The notes under the pieces are model-generated. The model did no database searches. It was not told the DNA's origin and saw only the letters and a list, made by a program, of their open reading frames with translations. Shown here piece after piece: positions 58,016 to 64,000 of a stretch of 64,000 nt of DNA. A program made the translations under genes and the position numbers. How positions within the stretch are numbered: the first letter of the stretch is position 1; the number at the start of each line of letters is the position of its first letter. Source of the DNA: Scytonema tolypothrichoides VB-61278 (lineage in GTDB: Bacteria; Cyanobacteriota; Cyanobacteriia; Cyanobacteriales; Nostocaceae); assembly GCF_000828085.3 (NCBI RefSeq), contig NZ_JXCA02000001.1, forward strand, positions 497,378 to 561,377, given 5' to 3'.

Positions 58016-60073
58016 ATGACAACTAAGCTGCTGAATAATCGCTATCAAGTTCTCCAGGTACTAGGTGCCGGTGGATTTGGTGAAACTTTTTTGGCGGAAG
58101 ATATTCATATGCCTTCTCGCCGTCGCTGCGTAATTAAGCAACTCAAACCCGTAGTCAACAACCCGCAAACTTATCAAATCATCCAAAACCGATTTGAACG
58201 AGAAGCTGCAACCTTGGAGTATTTGGGCGAAGGTAGTGACCAAATTCCCAAACTGTTTGCCTACTTTTCTGAAACAGGGCAATTTTATCTGGTTCAAGAA
58301 TGGATTCAAGGTCAAACTCTAGCACACATCATTAAGTCACAAGGGGTACTTAGCGAAACGACTGTTAGGGAAATGTTATTGAGTTTGCTGTCCGTATTGG
58401 ATTATGTCCACAGTAAAGGGATTATTCATCGGGATATCAAACCTGACAACATCATTATCCGCTCCTCGGATGGCAAACCTGTTTTAATTGATTTTGGTGC
58501 GGTAAAAGAAACAGTACGTTCAGTGGTGAGTCCTGCAGGATATCCCGCACAATCACTGGTTATTGGTACACCAGGCTATATGCCGAGTGAGCAAGCTATT
58601 GGACGCCCAGTTTACGCCAGTGATATTTATAGTTTAGGCATGACGGCAATTTACTTGCTCACGGGTTTATACCCAAGTGAACTACAAACGGATCCTCAAA
58701 CTGGTCAAGTGACATGGCATCACTTCGCCCCTCAAGTATCCCAAAACTTGGTGATGATACTCAATCAGGCAATTAGGCCACATGCAAGCGATCGCTACAC
58801 TACCGCCAGCAAAATGCTGTATGCTTTGAGATCTGCAACTTCTCTCCCCACAGTGGAACCAACAGCAGCCTCTCAACCAACAGTACCCCTAACGAGTAGG
58901 GGTTCTGGTGCATCATACTCGTCACAGTATACCCAACCACCATTGCCCTCCAATCGAAAAGCTGCTGTTATTCCGGTTTCTTCCACTTCAGCGAACTGGC
59001 AAAAACCTGCTTGGATTGTAGGCAGTATGGTTGTGGGTAGCTTAATTGGTGGAGTCGCCATTGGCAATATAAATCGTCAAACCTCTGAAGTTCCGATTGT
59101 GACATCGCCCACCTCTACACCGCTTCCAGCAGCTAACGAAACAAATCCAATTCCTGCAACCGCGTCCCCAACTCCTACTTCTCAAGCTAGGATACGTAGA
59201 AATAGGAGGATTATGACACCAGATCCAGTTGTCATTGCACCTAGCCAGTCGCAACAGCAGCCAGAAGCTTATATATCTGCTTCACCCTCAGTTGTTCCTG
59301 ACTCGAAATCACAGTTATCAACAATTGAGCCTGTGCCGGAACAACAAGTCCCTGAACAATTGCAAACTCCAGCTATTTTCACTCCACAAGAAACCATACC
59401 GCAAGAATCTATTCCACAACAATCTACACCACAAAAAACGGAACAACCACCTACATCACAAAAACCACAACAACAATCTATTCCACAACAACAACCTACA
59501 CCACAAAAAACGGAACAACCACTTACATCACAAAAACCACAACAACAATCTACACCACAAAAAACGGAACAACCAGTGCCTTCTCCTACTCTTACCTCAA
59601 CTCCACAAGTTTCCACTCCACCTCCACAGCCGGAAAAACAAAGTACTGCAATTCCCAATACCAGTAGTCATGATGTTCCTGCATTTCCCGTTGGTTCTTC
59701 AGAAGATACTGTTACAGCAGCCTTAGGAAAGCCAACTAAGGTTTCAAGAGGTGCGTTTGGGAGAACTCGTGCTTACCTTTACCAGCGTGATCCAAATCGC
59801 TTTGATCTTGGTTATTTGTTTGATCGTCAAACAAAACTGCTGCGTCAAACAGAAGTTTCTTTTGCCCAATCTGTTGGATCCGAAGTGATGCAGAATACAT
59901 TGCAGGGGATGCTAGGAGGTAATGCTTCTGGTGACATTAAGCAAGGACTACAACAAGTTTATGAGCGGAAAACGAATCGGTACTCTTTTAATGTTGGTGG
60001 ACTCAAAGGGTCGATAGAACGCAATTCAGAAGACCAAATTTACATTGCAATTTGGGATGCTAACTTGCATTGA
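58016..60073 (+). CDS. Serine/threonine protein kinase
   Basis: 685 residues. The N-terminal Hanks-type kinase (about 10-270) has the glycine loop GAGGFGETFL (17-26), Lys K41 in CVIKQLK, HRDIKPDN (138-145, catalytic D140) and DFG (159-161). A single membrane helix near 333-350 (WIVGSMVVGSLIGGVAIG) is followed by a Gln/Pro/Thr repeat linker (about 460-540, units like TPQKTEQP) and a C-terminal domain of about 120 residues (FPVGSSEDTVTAALGKPTKV onward) with no clear name. The tail is predicted outside the membrane as a sensor. It could phosphorylate proteins read by the two FHA proteins in this window, but that is only a guess. Confidence 0.93.
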   Translation: MTTKLLNNRYQVLQVLGAGGFGETFLAEDIHMPSRRRCVIKQLKPVVNNPQTYQIIQNRFEREAATLEYLGEGSDQIPKLFAYFSETGQFYLVQEWIQGQTLAHIIKSQGVLSETTVREMLLSLLSVLDYVHSKGIIHRDIKPDNIIIRSSDGKPVLIDFGAVKETVRSVVSPAGYPAQSLVIGTPGYMPSEQAIGRPVYASDIYSLGMTAIYLLTGLYPSELQTDPQTGQVTWHHFAPQVSQNLVMILNQAIRPHASDRYTTASKMLYALRSATSLPTVEPTAASQPTVPLTSRGSGASYSSQYTQPPLPSNRKAAVIPVSSTSANWQKPAWIVGSMVVGSLIGGVAIGNINRQTSEVPIVTSPTSTPLPAANETNPIPATASPTPTSQARIRRNRRIMTPDPVVIAPSQSQQQPEAYISASPSVVPDSKSQLSTIEPVPEQQVPEQLQTPAIFTPQETIPQESIPQQSTPQKTEQPPTSQKPQQQSIPQQQPTPQKTEQPLTSQKPQQQSTPQKTEQPVPSPTLTSTPQVSTPPPQPEKQSTAIPNTSSHDVPAFPVGSSEDTVTAALGKPTKVSRGAFGRTRAYLYQRDPNRFDLGYLFDRQTKLLRQTEVSFAQSVGSEVMQNTLQGMLGGNASGDIKQGLQQVYERKTNRYSFNVGGLKGSIERNSEDQIYIAIWDANLH

Positions 60074-60920
60074 TGAAGTCCCCAGGTTCTGGTACGCTAT
60101 GTCTAAAAGCGCTCTGTGAATGGAGTTTGACTGAATCGGTCTCATTTGAGAGCCAATGAAACTATCAAAAAATAAATCGCATTTTTAATGAGTGATTACA
60201 TGGGTATATCTACTTTCATTATCACCTTGTAAGTATTTCTGACTTTTCATGGTATGTGAAAAAGGTAATTTTGAGGGTTTTCCAAGTCTGGATTTTTCCG
60301 TTAGTCACTTTCATTAATTAACCACTATTGAGAATAGGGGTTTACATAGTTGTGATACGGACTTGGAGGTAAAATGAGTTGACTTAGAGATGCGATGCCT
60401 GCGATGGGTACAAAGCGTGATCGCTTAAGTTGGGAAAAACGGGTGGTTACGCTCAAGCTCGTTCAAAATTTATAGTCACTAATTCTACGGAAATTAGGAT
60501 TAGGGCAGGGCGATAGCCTACGACAGAGCTACGCTTAACGCGTGATTCATATTGTGATTCAGTAACCCCCAATTAGTAACCTCGCGTAAAATTAACACCA
60601 CTCATTTAGACAATAGCATCAGGTATTTTTGATTTTAAAGTGATATAAATCACATAGAAATTGTGACGAAAAGCGTTGTTTAAATGAAAAGTCTTAAAAA
60701 GCAAGCATTCCCGCTTATTCACTAATATTTTATATTTGTATTAAATATACTGAAGTGATATTACTAGGATATTAGGCTGATAATCTCTTACGATATTATG
60801 CAGTCAAAACGCTGAATATTTACTTATGCTTATAGCCCTAGAACTATATTTATCAGTAATTTTAGAGTATTAAAAATAACTATATTTTGAACGTACTTAT
60901 TTAGTAGGAGAATCTTCTGA
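60074..60920. other. Intergenic region, 847 bp, before the TIR genes
   Basis: AT-rich, with a GC-richer repeat-like piece near 60505-60545. No gene or RNA is recognised. The promoter of the TIR/GUN4 unit must lie in its last part; AT-rich DNA near 60700-60900 offers several possible -10 hexamers and no clear choice. Confidence 0.4.
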
Positions 60921-61769
60921 ATGACAAATCAACCCGATTTCGATGTTTTCCTCGCTCATAATAGTCAGGATAAACCCCTGGTTAGAGCCATTGCAAGCAA
61001 ATTGAAACGGCGTGGTTTGAAGGTGTGGCTAGACGAAGAGCAAATTGCACCAGGACGCGCATTTCAGGATGTGATTCAACAGGCAATTTCCAATGTTAAA
61101 TCTGCTGCTATCTTCATTGGAACGGGGGGATTGGGAAAATGGCAGATACTGGAGTTGCGGTCACTTATCAGCCGACTTGTAGAAGCAGACATTCCTGTGA
61201 TTCCTGTCTTATTACCAGAGGTTGAGGGAATTCCACAAGATTTGCTCTTCCTCCAAGAACTAAATTGGGTGAGTTTTGCAAATGGAATAGATGATATTGA
61301 AGCGTTAGACAAATTGGAGTCGGGCATTAGGCAAAAACAGGTAAAAAGCTTACCAAAAACTTCTGGACGCTTCGATGTTCTCTTGTGCTACAACGACGAA
61401 GACCGCAACGAAGTAAAGCAAATTGCCGAACAACTCAAGGAAAGGCAGATTCGACCTTGGCTTGATATATGGGAAGCTTTTGCTGGCACTTCCTGGCAAC
61501 AATTACTGGAAACTCAAATAGCCAAAATAAACTCACTAGCAGTTTTTATAGGCAGAAGTGGAGGACCTTGGCAACAAGAGCAAATAGAGCCTTTCATATG
61601 GGAATTTATTGAACAAAAACGTCCTGTTATCCCTGTTATTCTGCCGAATGTCCTGCAAGAGCCGCAACTTCCCATCTACCTCCGACGCCGAACTAGGGTT
61701 GATTTTCGTCAGCAAGACCCTGAACCGATAACCCAATTAATCAATGGCATACCTGAAGTTAATGAATAG
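60921..61769 (+). CDS. Tandem TIR-domain protein
   Basis: 282 residues made of two TIR domains (about 6-135 and 150-272). The first opens FDVFLAHNSQDKPLVRAIAS and has GLGKWQILELRSLIS, where E78 sits where TIR NADases carry the catalytic glutamate. The second (FDVLLCYNDEDRNEVKQIAE) reads GPWQQEQIEPF, with Gln at the matching position, so it may be non-catalytic. TIR proteins signal in immunity, often by consuming NAD. AGGAG lies at 60906-60910. The paralogue starts 16 bases after the stop, so they are co-transcribed. Confidence 0.9.
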   Translation: MTNQPDFDVFLAHNSQDKPLVRAIASKLKRRGLKVWLDEEQIAPGRAFQDVIQQAISNVKSAAIFIGTGGLGKWQILELRSLISRLVEADIPVIPVLLPEVEGIPQDLLFLQELNWVSFANGIDDIEALDKLESGIRQKQVKSLPKTSGRFDVLLCYNDEDRNEVKQIAEQLKERQIRPWLDIWEAFAGTSWQQLLETQIAKINSLAVFIGRSGGPWQQEQIEPFIWEFIEQKRPVIPVILPNVLQEPQLPIYLRRRTRVDFRQQDPEPITQLINGIPEVNE

Positions 61770-61785
61770 TAGGAGGAATCTTTAG

Positions 61786-63207
61786 ATGGTAAATCAGCCA
61801 GAATTCGATGTTTTTTTGGCTCACAATAGTCAGGATAAGCCTCAAGTGAAAGCTATTGCATCTGAACTTAAAAGGCGTGGTTTAAAAGTATGGATAGATG
61901 AAGAGCAAATTTTGCCAGGACGCCCATTTCAGGATGTGATTCAACAGGCGATTTCCAATGTCAAATCTGCTGCTATCTTCATCGGTTCACAAGGGCTGGG
62001 AAAGTGGCAGGTTATGGAACTGCGGATACTTATTAGCCAATGTGTAGATGCAGATATTCCTGTAATTCCCGTTTTGCTACCAGGAGTAGAGGGCATTCCA
62101 GCGGATTTGCTCTTTCTCCACCAATTCAATTGCCTAAGTTTTGCTAGTGGCATAGATGATGTAGGAGTACTAGATAAACTAGTGTCAGGAATTACCCAGC
62201 AGCAACCAAAAAGCTCATCAAAAACTGCCGAACACTTCGATGTTCTCCTGTGCTATGACGACGAAGACAGAAGCGAAGTTCAGCAGATTGCGGAGCAGTT
62301 AAGACAACGGCAAATTAGACCTTGGCTGAATCTGTGGGAAGTGCCTCCAGGCAGATCGTGGCAAGAATTACTGGCTGCTCAGATAGCGCAGATCCACTCA
62401 GTAGCCATTTTTATTGGTAGTAAATCAAGTCCCTGGCAGAAAGAGGAAATAGAGTCTTTCATATGGGAATTTATTGAACTAAAGCGTCCTGTTATCCCTG
62501 TTATTCTGCCGAATGTCTTGCAAGAGCCGCAACTTCCCATCTATCTGCGAAGCAGAACTAGGGTTGATTTCCATCAGGATAAGGCTGAAGCATTTTACAA
62601 CTTAGAATGGGGCATTACCCAAAGAAAACCAAAAAACAGGCTGAAAACCTTAGACGAAAGCAACTCTTCTGTACAGCAAACGAATTACTATGCTCATCTA
62701 GAGGAGTTACTAGCAGCAGAAAAATGGCAAGAAGCTGACCAGGAAACTAAAAAACTTCTGCTAGAGTTATCTGGGAAAAAACAAAATGAAAAGTTGGGAG
62801 TAGAAGAAATTAGAAACTTTTCCTGTGAGATTCTATGTACTATAGACAAACTATGGGTGAAATACAGTAACGGACGCTTTGGCTTTAGTGTCCAGAATAG
62901 TATCTGGCATAAAACTAGAGCAAAGCCTTGGTGGCAGAAGTTGAAAACTAAGTTTTTAGGTAATAGTGGTAATGACAATAATAATGAAAAAGGCTATTGG
63001 TACAGATTTGGAGAAAGTGTCGGATGGTACAAAGAACTCAAGAAAGATCAAAAAAATTGGGTTCAATATAAAGATATAACATTTAATATTAATGCTCCTG
63101 AAGGACACCTTCCCTATTGTAGGGAATGGTGGAAAGGAATGCGGTATGAGCATGAGGCTGGACGTTTTTCTGCCCTAATGTTGAGACTTGAAAATTGTAA
63201 AAAATAG
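61786..63207 (+). CDS. TIR-TIR-GUN4 fusion protein
   Basis: 473 residues. Residues 1-270 duplicate the upstream protein: TIR1 has GLGKWQVMELRILIS with the candidate Glu, and TIR2 has SPWQKEEIESF. Residues about 300-470 form a GUN4 domain: YYAHLEELLAAEKWQEADQE, FSCEILCTIDKLWVKYSNGR, FGFSVQNSIW and INAPEGHLP are all typical. GUN4 domains bind porphyrins in the Mg-chelatase activator, so here the domain may sense a tetrapyrrole or act as an adaptor for the TIR part. AGGAGG at 61771-61776 precedes ATG. A separate GUN4 gene follows after 82 bases. Confidence 0.92.
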   Translation: MVNQPEFDVFLAHNSQDKPQVKAIASELKRRGLKVWIDEEQILPGRPFQDVIQQAISNVKSAAIFIGSQGLGKWQVMELRILISQCVDADIPVIPVLLPGVEGIPADLLFLHQFNCLSFASGIDDVGVLDKLVSGITQQQPKSSSKTAEHFDVLLCYDDEDRSEVQQIAEQLRQRQIRPWLNLWEVPPGRSWQELLAAQIAQIHSVAIFIGSKSSPWQKEEIESFIWEFIELKRPVIPVILPNVLQEPQLPIYLRSRTRVDFHQDKAEAFYNLEWGITQRKPKNRLKTLDESNSSVQQTNYYAHLEELLAAEKWQEADQETKKLLLELSGKKQNEKLGVEEIRNFSCEILCTIDKLWVKYSNGRFGFSVQNSIWHKTRAKPWWQKLKTKFLGNSGNDNNNEKGYWYRFGESVGWYKELKKDQKNWVQYKDITFNINAPEGHLPYCREWWKGMRYEHEAGRFSALMLRLENCKK

Positions 63208-63289
63208 CAACTATATCAAATCAGTTAACACAAACAAAAGCTGCACAGTCTTATAGTAAAAAAGAAGTATCAGAATAAATCCTCACAAC

Positions 63290-63940
63290 ATGGTGGAGCA
63301 ACAAGATAGCGAACTCTTAACACACCTAGCTTATTTATTGGAAGCAGGAAGATGGCAAGAGGCTAACATAGAAACAAAGAAGATAATCCTTAAGGTAGCT
63401 GGTCAAGAAAAAGAAGGCTATCTAACCGATGAAAAAATTCAACAATTTCCTAGTCAAATTCTCCGCCAAATTGACACACTGTGGAATAACTACAGCAATG
63501 GGAAATTCGGCTTTAGCGTCCAGAAGCGCATCATGAGAGAGTCAAAAAAAGACCCTCAAGCTTTTGGACAGCGCGTAGGATGGCGTGACCAAGACGGCTG
63601 GATTTCTCCTAGTCGCATAATTTATAACCCTATTACTGCCCCAGAGGGACATCTCCCTTGGGGAGTTATACAAGTAATTACCTTAGATAATGCGGGTTTG
63701 GATGCTATTGTTGGCACTATCAGATGGGGAACAAAAGCATTAGCTAAACAAGACTGGCAGAGACAGCTAATTGTAGATTTTGTCGATTTTATGAATACGG
63801 TGACAGGAGATAAAAGTGATAAGGAAGTAATGAGAAGAAATTTAGAATATGAACTATCTCATGATGAAGCGTGGTGGAAAGGACAAAGACTCGAAGAACA
63901 TAAGGTTAATAAGCTGTTTTCTCTCCTTGTCATTTTTTAA
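63290..63940 (+). CDS. Stand-alone GUN4-domain protein
   Basis: 216 residues: LLTHLAYLLEAGRWQEANIE, FPSQILRQIDTLWNNYSNGK and FGFSVQKRIM mark the GUN4 fold, and APEGHLPWG the late loop. After that loop about 70 extra residues (DNAGLDAIVGTIRWGTKALA and onward) separate it from the closing WWKGQRLEEHKVNKLFSLL, an insertion not usual in the family. No TIR domain. It closely resembles the GUN4 part of the gene upstream and probably belongs to the same unit. Confidence 0.88.
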   Translation: MVEQQDSELLTHLAYLLEAGRWQEANIETKKIILKVAGQEKEGYLTDEKIQQFPSQILRQIDTLWNNYSNGKFGFSVQKRIMRESKKDPQAFGQRVGWRDQDGWISPSRIIYNPITAPEGHLPWGVIQVITLDNAGLDAIVGTIRWGTKALAKQDWQRQLIVDFVDFMNTVTGDKSDKEVMRRNLEYELSHDEAWWKGQRLEEHKVNKLFSLLVIF

Positions 63941-63974
63941 GATTTTTGACTAACAAGGATTTAGGATTTCAAGA

Positions 63975-64000
63975 ATGAGTAACAGAGATAAAAATGACTT
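63975..64000 (+). CDS. Possible start of a further gene (partial)
   Basis: ATG at 63975 opens a frame MSNRDKND that runs off the right edge. No strong ribosome site is present, only A/G-rich DNA upstream. It lies 34 bases past the GUN4 gene and may continue the same unit. Confidence 0.35.

Overview
This window reads as chromosomal DNA of a filamentous, probably heterocyst-forming cyanobacterium (Nostocales-like). The evidence is the frequent HIP1 octamer GCGATCGC, heptamer tandem repeats (STRR type) between genes, a CpcS-type phycobiliprotein lyase, an NdhD subunit, an OMP decarboxylase/orotate phosphoribosyltransferase fusion in the order typical of cyanobacteria, and the order L19 - tRNA-Trp - secE - nusG - L11 - L1 - L10 - L7/L12. 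Gaps between genes are long and full of short repeats. No intact insertion sequence, prophage or CRISPR array was seen.

Layout. 0-5.4 kb: a 5'-truncated SNF2-like helicase, dCTP deaminase, a CobO-like protein without a P-loop, an adenylate-kinase relative and RNase PH. 6-10.5 kb: an unknown protein, 6-phosphogluconolactonase, a zinc-ribbon/proline-rich/FHA protein and a membrane metalloprotease. 11.2-16.6 kb: a two-gene sugar operon of sucrose synthase and a GH65 phosphorylase fused to beta-phosphoglucomutase. 17.4-21.2 kb: a cytochrome b plus sulfite-oxidase-type pair, the UMP synthase fusion, a decayed Uma2 gene and the bilin lyase. 22.2-29.9 kb: an RND efflux adaptor and pump, methionine aminopeptidase, a ribbon-helix-helix protein, a collapsed AhpD/ECF41 sigma locus and a CadD-like transporter. 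30.4-36.1 kb: two tandem 125-bp repeats, then a sulfate-type binding protein followed by pstS-pstC-pstA-pstB. 36.5-44.1 kb: an FHA-PrsW fusion, the ribosomal protein and transcription cluster with an L10 leader, and an orphan MacB-type permease. 44.7-48.5 kb: a small membrane protein, a strongly folded RNA segment resembling the HEARO/IscB omega-RNA scaffold with no IscB gene beside it, and a beta-helix repeat protein. 48.7-60.1 kb: ndhD, a 2214-residue poly-HAMP hybrid histidine kinase, and a Ser/Thr kinase. 60.9-64 kb: a compact TIR-TIR / TIR-TIR-GUN4 / GUN4 locus.

How the genes fit together. Most of the window is housekeeping metabolism, translation and nutrient uptake. Several signalling proteins (two FHA proteins, the giant hybrid kinase, the Ser/Thr kinase and the TIR/GUN4 group) lie among these. 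The best candidates for undescribed biology are the TIR-GUN4 locus at the right end and the stand-alone HEARO-like RNA near 45.4-45.7 kb. The next most interesting are the poly-HAMP array, the sulfate-type binding protein in front of the phosphate transporter, and the same short repeat expanded inside two unrelated coding genes.
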